Below are positions 37,055 through 45,555 of a stretch of 64,000 nt of DNA, piece by piece (within the stretch, counting starts at the first letter, position 1; every line of letters begins with the position of its first letter). The position numbers and the translations under genes were made by a program. The notes under the pieces are model-generated. The model worked only from the letters and a program-made list of their open reading frames with translations, was not told where the DNA came from and searched no databases. The DNA is taken from positions 4,712,001-4,776,000 of the forward strand of contig NZ_CP174509.1 in the NCBI RefSeq assembly GCF_045920555.1, written 5' to 3'. This stretch comes from Pseudalkalibacillus sp045920555 (lineage in GTDB: Bacteria > Bacillota > Bacilli > Bacillales > Fictibacillaceae).

Positions 37055-38323
37055 TTACTCTTCCTCCAATCGATAATCGATCGCTCGCGCATGGGCTTCC
37101 AAACCTTCAAGACGAGCGAGTTTACTGATTTTTCGGCCGTTTTCAAATAAAGCGTCGGTGCCATACGAAATGATGCTTGATTTTTTCGTGTAATCATCAA
37201 CACTCAAGGGGCTTGAAAAACGGGCTGTACCATTTGTCGGGAGCACGTGGTTCGGGCCTGCGAAATAGTCACCGATCGGCTCCGCACTATTTTTACCGAG
37301 AAAAATTGCACCTGCATGCTTGATCTGACCAAGTAACTCGAAGGGATCATAAGCCACCACCTCAAGATGCTCCGGGGCAAGCTCGTTTACCGCAGCGATC
37401 GCCTCTTCCTCCGTATTCGCCACATAGATGACACCGTTGCCGATGACAGAGGCTTCAGCAATCTCTTTTCTCGGAAGGCTCTCAAGCTGGCGGATCACTT
37501 CCTTCGACGTTTCTTCCGCCACTTCAACCGAGGTCGTTATGAGAATTGCCGATGCCATCTGATCATGTTCTGCCTGTGATAAAAGGTCTGCAGCCAAATA
37601 GACAGGATTCGCTGTATCATCGGCATAAATCAAGATTTCACTCGGTCCTGCAATCATATCGATCCCAACGAGACCGAAAACTTCCCGTTTCGCCAGCGCG
37701 ACGTAAATGTTTCCTGGGCCGACGATTTTATCCACTGGCGCAACTGAGTCGGTTCCGAAAGCTAATGCTCCGATTGCCTGTGCGCCTCCTACTTTATATA
37801 TCTCATCAACCCCGCTCTCATATGCGGCAACCAATACACTTGCAGGGATCGTTCCATCCGAGCGAGGAGGTGTCGTAATCGCGATCCTGCCTACCCCAGC
37901 TACCTTTGCCGGAATAGCACCCATCAGGACGGAAGAAGGGTATTCAGCCGTTCCTCCTGGTACATAAATCCCTACTGAATCAAGCGGTGTGATTTTCTGT
38001 CCTAATACGGTTCCATCTTCCTCTGTCATCATCCATGATTGACGAACTTGCTTTTTATGATAAACCCTTATGTTATGGGCAGCCTCCTGGATGATTTCGA
38101 TCACTTCTTCATCAAGTGATTCGTAGGCTTTTTCGATTTCGACCTTCTTGACCTTCAATGCTTCAAGTTCTGCTCCATCAAATTTCTTCGTCAAATCGAA
38201 TAAAGCAAGATCTCCATCTGATTTTACCTGTTCAAGAATCTCAAGGACAGCCTGCCTCTGTTCTTCAGTTCCCTGATTCAACTGTTTACGAAGCTTAGCT
38301 CCCTTCAATTGCTGTACTTTCAT
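37055..38323 (-). CDS. hisD: Histidinol dehydrogenase
   Basis: 422 residues, zinc-dependent, NAD-linked double oxidation of L-histidinol to L-histidine. Family motif IDMIAGPSEILIYADD and the zinc/catalytic residues around SQAEHDQMASAILITTS are present. Overlaps hisG by 4 bases. Confidence 0.97.
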   Translation of the reverse strand: MKVQQLKGAKLRKQLNQGTEEQRQAVLEILEQVKSDGDLALFDLTKKFDGAELEALKVKKVEIEKAYESLDEEVIEIIQEAAHNIRVYHKKQVRQSWMMTEEDGTVLGQKITPLDSVGIYVPGGTAEYPSSVLMGAIPAKVAGVGRIAITTPPRSDGTIPASVLVAAYESGVDEIYKVGGAQAIGALAFGTDSVAPVDKIVGPGNIYVALAKREVFGLVGIDMIAGPSEILIYADDTANPVYLAADLLSQAEHDQMASAILITTSVEVAEETSKEVIRQLESLPRKEIAEASVIGNGVIYVANTEEEAIAAVNELAPEHLEVVAYDPFELLGQIKHAGAIFLGKNSAEPIGDYFAGPNHVLPTNGTARFSSPLSVDDYTKKSSIISYGTDALFENGRKISKLARLEGLEAHARAIDYRLEEE

Positions 38324-38964
38324 CGCGCGATCTCCTTCCCTTCAATGACCTTTTCCAATCGATGCACCATCTCATCGATTGCGTCCGCTTTGATCCGGTA
38401 ACTGACCGGGTTTACGATGAACCGCGATGTAATATCGATGATTTTTTCCGTTTCAACAAGCCCGTTCTCTTTTAACGTCCGACCAGTCGAGACGATATCG
38501 ACAATCCGATCTGCCAGTCCTATCAGCGGAGCCAACTCGATCGACCCGTTCAGCTTGATAATCTCGACCTGCTTGCCCTGGCTTCTGAAATAATTCGAAG
38601 CGACCTTCGGATATTTCGTTGCGATTTTCGGCGCTACTGTATCAAGTTCTGTACCCGGGATTCCGGCAACCGCGAGATGACAACGCGAAATCCCAAGATC
38701 CATCACCTCATATACATCCCGTTTTTCTTCAAGCATGACGTCCTTCCCTGCGATTCCGACATCCGCAACACCATGCTCTACATAGGTCGGAACATCCATC
38801 GGTTTCGCCAATATGAAGCGTAAATTCGCCTCCTTAATTTCAAGGATCAATTTACGTGAATCTTCAAACTCAGGCGGAAGAGTGTAATCAGCTCCCCGAA
38901 GCAATTGGACAGCTTCCTCGAAAATCCGTCCTTTCGGCATCGCGATCGTCAGTGTTGAACTCAC
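38320..38964 (-). CDS. hisG: ATP phosphoribosyltransferase, short form
   Basis: 214 residues. Short HisG lacking the C-terminal regulatory domain, therefore dependent on HisZ. Phosphoribosyl-binding loop near ADRIVDIVSTGRTLKENGL. First committed step of the pathway. Overlaps hisZ by 4 bases. Confidence 0.97.
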   Translation of the reverse strand: MSSTLTIAMPKGRIFEEAVQLLRGADYTLPPEFEDSRKLILEIKEANLRFILAKPMDVPTYVEHGVADVGIAGKDVMLEEKRDVYEVMDLGISRCHLAVAGIPGTELDTVAPKIATKYPKVASNYFRSQGKQVEIIKLNGSIELAPLIGLADRIVDIVSTGRTLKENGLVETEKIIDITSRFIVNPVSYRIKADAIDEMVHRLEKVIEGKEIAR

Positions 38965-40139
38965 TTCTCTCCCCCCTCTTCTTTTCCGAGATAATACGTT
39001 ACATTCGAAAATTGTTCTGTAAAAGTGTCAAGGCTCCCGATACCCCTGATGTCCTGGACCACAGCTGTCTCGCCTTGATCCCTCAGCTTCTTTCCGAAAG
39101 CATACGCTTCTTCCCGCTGCCCTTCAGAAAAAATGACGCAATGCGTGAATGGCTTCTTTTCCACTGGTTCGATCGCTTCCATCAAATAATCGAGATGGAT
39201 GCCAAAACCGGTCGCTTTCGCTTCATTATCAAATTTCGCAAGAAGCTCATCATAACGGCCGCCATTACTGATTGGTGAACCGAGTTCAGGTGCATAACCT
39301 TCAAAAACGACACCCGTGTAGTAGGTCATATGGCTGACCAATGTAAGATCAAGTGTTGTCAGCTCATTAACTCCGAAGGCTTTCAAACATTCCCGTAAAG
39401 CGTGAAGCTCTTCGATCGCTTCATATCCCCTTGTTGAGGCGATCAACTTCTCGGCATCTTCTAACTTGTTCTCTCCTCTCAAGTGAAGGAAATCCAGAAG
39501 GCGTTTCTGATCGATCGAGGATAATGGGAGCTTCTTCACATGCTGCTTGTATCCGACATAGTTTTTCTCATATAAAAAGCGCTTCAACTTCTCGACACGC
39601 TCATCCGTTCCGAGAATCTCCTTGAACAGTGCATCCACATAGCCAAGGTGGCCGACAGCAACCTGGAAGTTTTGTAGTCCGACATGTTCAAACGTCTCGA
39701 TCATTAACGCAATCACTTCACCATCTGCACTTGTCGAGCCATCACCGATCAATTCCACCCCGAATTGTTCAAATTCAGCAGGACGCCCTCCTTCCTGCTG
39801 CTGGGCACGGAATACATTCGCCGAATAAGCGATCCGCATCGGCTGTGATTCACCTTGTAGCGTGGACGCCGCTACACGCGCAATCGGTGCTGTCATATCC
39901 GGTCTCAGAACAAGGATTTTCCCCTCTTGATCAAGCAGTTTGAAAAGCTGCTTCTCCAGAGTCGCCGAAGCTTCACCTACCGTATCGTAATATTCGACAG
40001 TCGGGGTCTGCATGAAACGATAGCCCCACTTCTGGACAGCTTGCTCCATCGCCGAGCGGCTCATCGATTTGATTTCATACAGGTTAGGCAGCGTATCCCG
40101 CATACCTAAAGGTTTTTCAAAGACTAATGGTTTCGTCAC
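38961..40139 (-). CDS. hisZ: HisZ, regulatory subunit of ATP phosphoribosyltransferase
   Basis: 392 residues from GTG at 40139, chosen because GGAG lies about 10 bases upstream and VFEKPLGMRDTLP then aligns with known HisZ N-termini; the frame is open to an ATG at 40175 without a site. Histidyl-tRNA-synthetase paralogue: motif 2-like VLRPDMTAPIARVAA, motif 3-like SNGGRYDELLAKF. It lacks tRNA-ligating use and gives histidine feedback control to HisG. First gene of the eight-gene operon; hisC and a histidinol phosphatase are not in the window. Confidence 0.94.
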   Translation of the reverse strand: MTKPLVFEKPLGMRDTLPNLYEIKSMSRSAMEQAVQKWGYRFMQTPTVEYYDTVGEASATLEKQLFKLLDQEGKILVLRPDMTAPIARVAASTLQGESQPMRIAYSANVFRAQQQEGGRPAEFEQFGVELIGDGSTSADGEVIALMIETFEHVGLQNFQVAVGHLGYVDALFKEILGTDERVEKLKRFLYEKNYVGYKQHVKKLPLSSIDQKRLLDFLHLRGENKLEDAEKLIASTRGYEAIEELHALRECLKAFGVNELTTLDLTLVSHMTYYTGVVFEGYAPELGSPISNGGRYDELLAKFDNEAKATGFGIHLDYLMEAIEPVEKKPFTHCVIFSEGQREEAYAFGKKLRDQGETAVVQDIRGIGSLDTFTEQFSNVTYYLGKEEGGEK

Positions 40140-40161
40140 AACTCTCACTCTCCGAATCGAT

Positions 40162-40440
40162 CTATTTGAAATCATAATTACCCGGTTTACTTTGATTGGG
40201 TCTCTTGTTCCCTCTTAATGGAACAATATTGTTATCAGAGTCCTTTTTGCCTATTGTATTCACTCCAATTTGAATCCGCTTCTTTGTCCCCTTAAAAAAT
40301 TGATAAATTTTGAGCGAAGCGTCCAATGTCTCATGTAAAAGAAGGCGTTTTGTCTAGCAAATAAGCCGCTTTTTCCATTGAGACAGTGTAAGGGGCAATG
40401 ATGTTTAAAGCGAAATCCTTTAGTTCGCTAATTAACTAAC
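40162..40440 (-). other. Leader region of the his operon with a protein-like open frame
   Basis: On the minus strand a frame is open for 63 codons (40353 to the TAG at 40162) with no ATG or ribosome binding site; a TTG at 40326 is the only early start. A second frame upstream reads a short ATG ORF, ending at TGA near 40331. Such broken protein-like text looks like a decayed gene or a dispersed repeat. A 7-bp stem (TTGTTCC/GGAACAA, 40205-40226) lies before hisZ. No T-box sequence was seen. Confidence 0.35.
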
Positions 40441-40460
40441 AAGATAAAGGTATAATAAGT

Positions 40461-40489
40461 AGTCTAACTTTCTTCCAAAAACACGTCAA
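40461..40489 (-). promoter_or_regulatory. Candidate promoter of the his operon
   Basis: Minus strand TTGACG, 17 bases, TAGACT. It would give a leader of about 310 bases before hisZ. The -10 is only 4 of 6. The rest of 40490-40728 holds no recognised feature apart from the cax ribosome binding site (GAAAGAAGG). Confidence 0.35.
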
Positions 40490-40728
40490 CCCAAAACTTT
40501 TACCTCTGACGTTTATCTTTACCCTATTTTTTTCTTCTTAAATAACTGTTGAACAAAATCTTAAATATTAATTAACATGAATCGTTCTTATATTTCAGAG
40601 TAAGTTAAGATAAAATGAAAATATTAATAACATATCCTTATTTATTCCCGTGCACCTGGTAAATTACATATTGGAATTTTTCCGAAAAGCTTGGTAAGTA
40701 AAAAATACGCCATGAAAGAAGGTTTCAT

Positions 40729-41787
40729 ATGTTTAACAAAATATTTCTTCTTGCGATATTGATCGGTGTGCCGCTATCAGTTGCTGGCAACATGCTCCAT
40801 TGGCCAGAGGCAATCATGTTCATCGTATACTGTCTGACCATCGTAGCCCTAGCCGCTTATATGGGACGGGCGACAGAAAGCCTAGCCATCCATTCCGGAC
40901 CCCGAATCGGCGGACTTTTGAACGCCACATTCGGAAATGCCGTAGAACTCATCATTTCGATTTTTGCTTTGAAAGCTGGTTACATCTCGATCGTACTTGC
41001 CTCTTTGACCGGTTCCGTACTAGGGAACTTGCTGCTGGTCGGTGGCCTCTCCTTTTTCGTCGGTGGCCTGCGTTTTAAAAGACAACGGTTCAATGTCCAC
41101 GATGCCAGGCATAATTCCGCCTTGCTCATGTTCGGGGTTGTCGTAGCCTTCGTCTTTCCTGAAATATTTGCAATGAATTTGAATGAGGCTGAAGCCTTGA
41201 CACTAAGCATTTGGGTTTCCGGAATATTGATCGTCCTGTACTTAGGCGCCCTTTTCTTTAAACTGGTGACACACCGAGGTGTGTATAGCACGGAAGGCGG
41301 AGATGAGGAACCCCACGAAGAAGAAGCGGAATGGTCCGGAAAGAAGGCATTGATCATCCTCGCTTTGGCAACTGCTGCTGTCGCTTATGTAAGTGAAGCG
41401 CTTGTCCATACTTTCGAAACCGTCGGGGAACAATTCGGCTGGAGTGAAGTCTTCATCGGGGTCATCATTGTTGCGATTGTGGGTAATGCTGCAGAACATG
41501 CCTCTGCAATCATCATGGCATACAAAGATAAAATGGATATAGCAGTCGAAATTGCAGTCGGTTCAACACTGCAAATAGCGATGTTCGTTGCACCGGTACT
41601 CGTTTTGCTTTCTCTGATTTTCCCTACACCGATGGCTCTCGTCTTTACGATACCTGAGCTGGTCAGCATGGTGCTCGCCGTCCTCTTAACGAATACGATC
41701 GCAAACGACGGCGATACGAACTGGTTCGAAGGCGCCACCCTGCTCGCCGCCTACTTCATCATGGGCGTCGGCTTCTATTTGTTATAA
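40729..41787 (+). CDS. cax: Ca2+/H+ antiporter, CaCA superfamily
   Basis: 352 residues, about 11 membrane segments in two inverted halves separated by an acidic loop (GGDEEPHEEEAEW, ~185-198). Each half has the ion-binding motif: GNAVELIISIFALKAG and VGNAAEHASAIIMAYK. Length and motifs match B. subtilis YfkE/ChaA. Exports cytoplasmic Ca2+ in exchange for protons, possibly also giving alkali or salt tolerance. Lone plus-strand gene inside a long minus-strand stretch, between hisZ and yvoF, which are adjacent in B. subtilis. Confidence 0.93.
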   Translation: MFNKIFLLAILIGVPLSVAGNMLHWPEAIMFIVYCLTIVALAAYMGRATESLAIHSGPRIGGLLNATFGNAVELIISIFALKAGYISIVLASLTGSVLGNLLLVGGLSFFVGGLRFKRQRFNVHDARHNSALLMFGVVVAFVFPEIFAMNLNEAEALTLSIWVSGILIVLYLGALFFKLVTHRGVYSTEGGDEEPHEEEAEWSGKKALIILALATAAVAYVSEALVHTFETVGEQFGWSEVFIGVIIVAIVGNAAEHASAIIMAYKDKMDIAVEIAVGSTLQIAMFVAPVLVLLSLIFPTPMALVFTIPELVSMVLAVLLTNTIANDGDTNWFEGATLLAAYFIMGVGFYLL

Positions 41788-41788
41788 A

Positions 41789-41846
41789 AAAACTAGACAA
41801 AGCCAATTTTTTTCGAAGAATGTCCCTTAGTTGCGCTGATACTGAA
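41789..41846. repeat. Dispersed intergenic repeat, copy B
   Basis: ACTAGACAAAGCCAA, 18 variable bases, CCTTAGTTGCGCT; partner of 17487-17545. It starts right after the cax stop codon. Confidence 0.7.
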
Positions 41847-41859
41847 TTCTTAGTGTAAA

Positions 41860-41890
41860 AAGAAACTACTGGTTCGCTAGTGGTTTTTCA
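41860..41890 (+). terminator. Intrinsic terminator of cax
   Basis: AAACTACT pairs with AGTGGTTT (one T-G) around a short loop, followed by TTTTCATTT. Confidence 0.65.
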
Positions 41891-41970
41891 TTTGAATAAT
41901 TAATAATCGGATATTGGCCTGGCTAGACTATCTTCTTCCTCGACACAGAATAGCTGACAATACAAATAGG

Positions 41971-42014
41971 GCCCCATTCTGAAGGAATCGGTAAAGATTC
42001 GCTCAGAATGAGGC
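41971..42014 (-). terminator. Large stem-loop downstream of the yvoF-side operon
   Basis: GCCCCATTCTGA and TCAGAATGAGGC pair across one mismatch, with a second inner stem GAATC/GATTC. It begins 21 bases after the stop at 42036. Minus-strand continuation is CCTATTTGTATTG, a weak T-rich tail. Confidence 0.65.
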
Positions 42015-42035
42015 TCGCAACATCAAAGTCTCAGT

Positions 42036-42566
42036 TTATTTATAAACATGGTTCACATATCGATGGACGAAACGGCGTACTTCCCGCTCTTGAACATGGA
42101 AATGGAACTGGCATCTATGGACATTTTTGAAATAACTGAAGTCTGTCTGAAGATATTTTTCAAGTTGATTTCGATGGATATGGACTACCAGCTCGCTCGA
42201 TTGGTATGGCACAGCAATCTTAAGCATCGAAATGTACGGAAGTTCCTTAAATAAATAGACTAAGTTATCCAGTAGCAGTTTACCGATCTTCATTTTAGAG
42301 GAAAAATAATGATCATAATCATCTAGATATTCCGGGCTGACATGGTCGCTATTTTCGAAACGGATGACCGCTTCATTACCATTCCAATAAGCATCACGGA
42401 TATAATCGCTACCTCTTAGACGGGAAACGGCAGACAAAAAGAAGAAACGGTCCTGTTGCTCTGTTTCCTGTTTTGTTTTCTTCTGGATCACTGGCCGAAC
42501 CCAAGCATCGCTTATTTGGAACTCACCATTCATATAAATCAACGACATTCTCTTCTTTTGCTCCAT
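42036..42566 (-). CDS. Uncharacterised cytosolic protein
   Basis: 176 residues, no signal peptide or membrane segment. I do not recognise the family. Rich in aromatic residues, His and Arg towards the C-terminus (VHRCQFHFHVQEREVRRFVH). ATG at 42566 with GGTGGG upstream, 18 bases after the yvoF stop on the same strand, so probably the last gene of the hprK-lgt-yvoD-ppaX-yvoF operon. B. subtilis has no gene between yvoF and hisZ as far as I recall, so it is an addition here or was lost there. Confidence 0.75.
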   Translation of the reverse strand: MEQKKRMSLIYMNGEFQISDAWVRPVIQKKTKQETEQQDRFFFLSAVSRLRGSDYIRDAYWNGNEAVIRFENSDHVSPEYLDDYDHYFSSKMKIGKLLLDNLVYLFKELPYISMLKIAVPYQSSELVVHIHRNQLEKYLQTDFSYFKNVHRCQFHFHVQEREVRRFVHRYVNHVYK

Positions 42567-42584
42567 TTGACACCCACCTTTAAT

Positions 42585-43112
42585 CTATATATCGTCAATA
42601 TCCGACAATTGTTTATGTTTGCCCATCTCTTCTTTTGTATAAATGAGCCCCATCGGATTTCCACCTACGAAGGAGCCGGGTTCAACATCCCTATGTACCA
42701 GTGTGCCTGCTGAAACGACGGCACCATCACCAATCGTCACACCGGGCAGGATTGTACTGTTTGCCCCGATCATCACTTCGTCTCCAATATTTACATTACC
42801 AAGACGATACTCTTTTATCAAATATTCATGCGTTAAAATTGTCGTATTGTATCCTATAATGACGTTTCGACCGACCGAAATCCGTTCAGGGAACATGATA
42901 TCGACCATCACCATCAATGCAAAGGCTGTCTGCTCGCCCACTTTCATACCTAGAAAAGTGCGATACAACCAATTTTTCACTGGGATGATGGGTGTATACC
43001 TGGCAAGCTGTATGACTACAAAATTTTTAAGCACCTTGAGAAATGGAACCGTCTTGTAGATTTGCCAGAGCGCATTGCTTCCCTTCACAGGATAACGCTC
43101 AGTCTTCCGCAT
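42585..43112 (-). CDS. yvoF: Hexapeptide-repeat acyltransferase (YvoF-like)
   Basis: 175 residues. Left-handed beta-helix repeats such as GNVNIGDEVMIGANSTILPG and VTIGDGAVVSAGTLV, as in LbetaH acetyltransferases. Cytosolic; acceptor unknown. The start codon overlaps the ppaX stop (TAATG). Place and length agree with B. subtilis YvoF. Confidence 0.88.
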   Translation of the reverse strand: MRKTERYPVKGSNALWQIYKTVPFLKVLKNFVVIQLARYTPIIPVKNWLYRTFLGMKVGEQTAFALMVMVDIMFPERISVGRNVIIGYNTTILTHEYLIKEYRLGNVNIGDEVMIGANSTILPGVTIGDGAVVSAGTLVHRDVEPGSFVGGNPMGLIYTKEEMGKHKQLSDIDDI

Positions 43113-43756
43113 TATACATTCACCTCTAAAACTTTTAATAGATCCGGCATTTCTTCCAGCATGAAATCAGGCTCAGAAAGTTCAAGTGCTTCTTTCCCTT
43201 TGATCGTCCAGGCAACTGCCGCGGTCAATGTGCCCGCATTTTTACCAGCCTCTATATCATATTGGCTGTCCCCGACCAGGATTGCAGAAGCTGTGTCGGA
43301 CTGCAGCTTGTCCAACGCACGGACCACTGGCTGGGGATCTGGTTTCGCTCTGTCGACATCATCCAAAGTCACAATCGTTGTAAAATATTCACCTAAACCA
43401 GTAATCTCTAATCCAAGCTCCACAGCATCCCTCATCTTCGTCGTCACGATCCCAAGCTTGAATCCTTTCTCATGTAAGGTTTTCACAGTATATGCTACAC
43501 CTTCATAAGCATTTACATATTCTTCATGATGGGCAAGATTATGCTCTTTATACGTACGAACCATCTCGGCAACCGACGTTTCATCAACCCTTGTAAAAGA
43601 ATCCACCAAAGGCTCTCCGATAAAAGAAATGATGTCTTCACGGGAGTATTGCTTAGGCTTGTACTGCTCCAATGTGTGTGTAAATGAAGCGATAATCAAA
43701 TCATTCGTGTCAATCAGTGTTCCATCTAAATCAAAAAGGATCGTATCAATTTTCAT
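43112..43756 (-). CDS. ppaX: Pyrophosphatase PpaX
   Basis: 214 residues from ATG at 43756 (AAGGA 8-9 bases upstream); an upstream in-frame start at 43813 would give an N-terminal extension absent from relatives. HAD hydrolase: motif I LFDLDGTLIDTND, motif III/IV around VGDSQYDIEAGKNAG. Known role: hydrolyses pyrophosphate released by HprK phosphorolysis of P-Ser-HPr, consistent with the shared operon. Overlaps the end of yvoD by 11 bases. Confidence 0.93.
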   Translation of the reverse strand: MKIDTILFDLDGTLIDTNDLIIASFTHTLEQYKPKQYSREDIISFIGEPLVDSFTRVDETSVAEMVRTYKEHNLAHHEEYVNAYEGVAYTVKTLHEKGFKLGIVTTKMRDAVELGLEITGLGEYFTTIVTLDDVDRAKPDPQPVVRALDKLQSDTASAILVGDSQYDIEAGKNAGTLTAAVAWTIKGKEALELSEPDFMLEEMPDLLKVLEVNV

Positions 43757-44702
43757 AGTTCGCTTCCTTTCTATGTCTATAAACGTTCTTTCCTTCAACA
43801 CGGTTCCAAACAAAAGCGACCACCATCGTCAATAAGATCGCGACGACAAGCCGGATGGCGAGCAACGGCCATACCGGTATGCCGAGCGGTATGAAAATCA
43901 AAGTATCTTCAATGACAGCGTGACAGGATACGAGAAAGATAAATGCGAGATAGAGATCCTTCTTTTCTACGCCATCTTCCTTGACTGCCTGCATCATCAC
44001 TCCAGCACCATATGCAAGGCCGATAAGTATCCCTGCTGCTAGAGTCGTAGACGTATTCGGCTTCATACCTAGTGATCTTGTAATCGGCGACATCCAGCGT
44101 GAAAACACCGCCAGCCAATTCAAATCCTTCATGATCTGAATGAAAATCATGAGCGGAATGACGATTGCTGCAAGCTGAACGATTCCAAGGAACCCTTTTT
44201 CCAATCCGTGCCATAAAATGTTCCAAAACCCATTAACCTGTTCTTCTGTTCCTGAAATGAATCCATAGACCGCTTTCTCTGAGCCGCCTTTCCACAAAAC
44301 TGAAATGAAGAAGGCGGAAATCAAAGCAAGCCCAATCCGGACCACAAGCACAATCCACATCTTGATTCCGACCTTTGTGGCTACGGAGGATTCGATTAAT
44401 AGATTGTGTGAAAACGAAAGCATGACTGCAAGGATGAACACTTCTTTTACAGTAAGATCAAGACTCAGGATCGCTCCTATACCTGCATATAAGTTAAGAA
44501 AGTTACCGATGACAAGCGGCAAGGCAGCTTCGCCTGATAGGCCGATCCAGTTCATCAGAGGCTCTGCAAGCTTCACAAGCCAATCCATCAGAGGAGTTTG
44601 CCCAAGAATAGTAACAAGAAGTGTGATCGGGAAGATGATTTTTCCTAGCACCCACGTTGTATTCAAGCCTACCTTCAAGCCGTTTTTCAATGTATTCATC
44701 AT
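43746..44702 (-). CDS. yvoD: Nucleoside-recognition (gate) domain membrane protein, YvoD-like
   Basis: 318 residues, about 8 membrane segments, two gate-like halves (SFSHNLLIESSVATKVG and VSCHAVIEDTLIFIPLG) of the kind seen in SpmA/SpmB and nucleoside transporters. Function unknown in B. subtilis. Two ATG codons at 44702 and 44699; either can start with GGGAGAACGGGG upstream. Confidence 0.88.
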   Translation of the reverse strand: MMNTLKNGLKVGLNTTWVLGKIIFPITLLVTILGQTPLMDWLVKLAEPLMNWIGLSGEAALPLVIGNFLNLYAGIGAILSLDLTVKEVFILAVMLSFSHNLLIESSVATKVGIKMWIVLVVRIGLALISAFFISVLWKGGSEKAVYGFISGTEEQVNGFWNILWHGLEKGFLGIVQLAAIVIPLMIFIQIMKDLNWLAVFSRWMSPITRSLGMKPNTSTTLAAGILIGLAYGAGVMMQAVKEDGVEKKDLYLAFIFLVSCHAVIEDTLIFIPLGIPVWPLLAIRLVVAILLTMVVAFVWNRVEGKNVYRHRKEANYEN

Positions 44703-44729
44703 TTCCCCGTTCTCCCTTTCTCTATGCTG

Positions 44730-45542
44730 CTACAATTCGTTATATCGTTTATCCGCCAATCCAGTCTTGCGACGATAAATGATGACGGCGATGCTGATGA
44801 CGATCAACACGATGGAAATCACCTGAGCGATTCGCAAGTATTCCGTCAGCATCAAGCTGTCCGTGCGCATCCCCTCTACAAAGAATCGTCCGATCGAATA
44901 ATAGATCACATACGTTAAAAATAGCTCGCCGCGGCGTAAATTGACGCGTCGCAAACCGATCAGCAGGGCAAAACCGACGATATTCCAAATCGATTCATAT
45001 AAGAACGTCGGATGATAGTACGCCCCATCTATGTACATTTGGTTGATGATCCAATCCGGCAGGTATAAGCCTTCTAAAAATTCACGTGTCACTTCACCGC
45101 CATGGGCTTCCTGGTTCATGAAGTTACCCCAGCGCCCGATTGCCTGGCCGAGGATGATGCTTGGTGCTGCAATGTCGGCAAGCTTCCAGAACGATAAATC
45201 TTTCACTTTTGAAAACACGTAAACTGTCAAAAACGACCCGATCAGCGCTCCATGGATCGCGATGCCGCCTTCCCAAATTTTGAAAACTTCCCCAAGATGA
45301 TCTTTATAATAATGCCACTCAAACGCGACATAATAGATTCGAGCACAAATGATCGCCACAGGAACGGCGATCATAACTAGATCAACAAATGTCTCAGAAT
45401 TGATGCCTAAACGCTTCGATTCCCGGACTGCAATATATAGTCCGAGTAAAGCTCCAAATCCTATAATAATCCCATACCAGTATATGGTCAATGGCCCGAT
45501 TTCAAGTGCCACCCGGTCCAACGGCTGAATATTTGCAACCAT
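44730..45542 (-). CDS. lgt: Prolipoprotein diacylglyceryl transferase
   Basis: 270 residues, seven membrane segments. Lgt signature GQAIGRWGNFMNQEAHGG present. Transfers diacylglycerol from phosphatidylglycerol to the lipobox Cys of prolipoproteins such as the YtfQ, ChvE-like and GerXC lipoproteins of this window. ATG at 45542 with AGGAGG upstream, 13 bases after hprK. Confidence 0.97.
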   Translation of the reverse strand: MVANIQPLDRVALEIGPLTIYWYGIIIGFGALLGLYIAVRESKRLGINSETFVDLVMIAVPVAIICARIYYVAFEWHYYKDHLGEVFKIWEGGIAIHGALIGSFLTVYVFSKVKDLSFWKLADIAAPSIILGQAIGRWGNFMNQEAHGGEVTREFLEGLYLPDWIINQMYIDGAYYHPTFLYESIWNIVGFALLIGLRRVNLRRGELFLTYVIYYSIGRFFVEGMRTDSLMLTEYLRIAQVISIVLIVISIAVIIYRRKTGLADKRYNEL

Positions 45543-45555
45543 ACTTTCTTACCTC

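Noticed and set aside
40176..40460. Possible T-box or histidine attenuator in the long hisZ leader
   Set aside because: No T-box bulge sequence, no specifier context, no run of His codons and no proper terminator stem with T-run was found.
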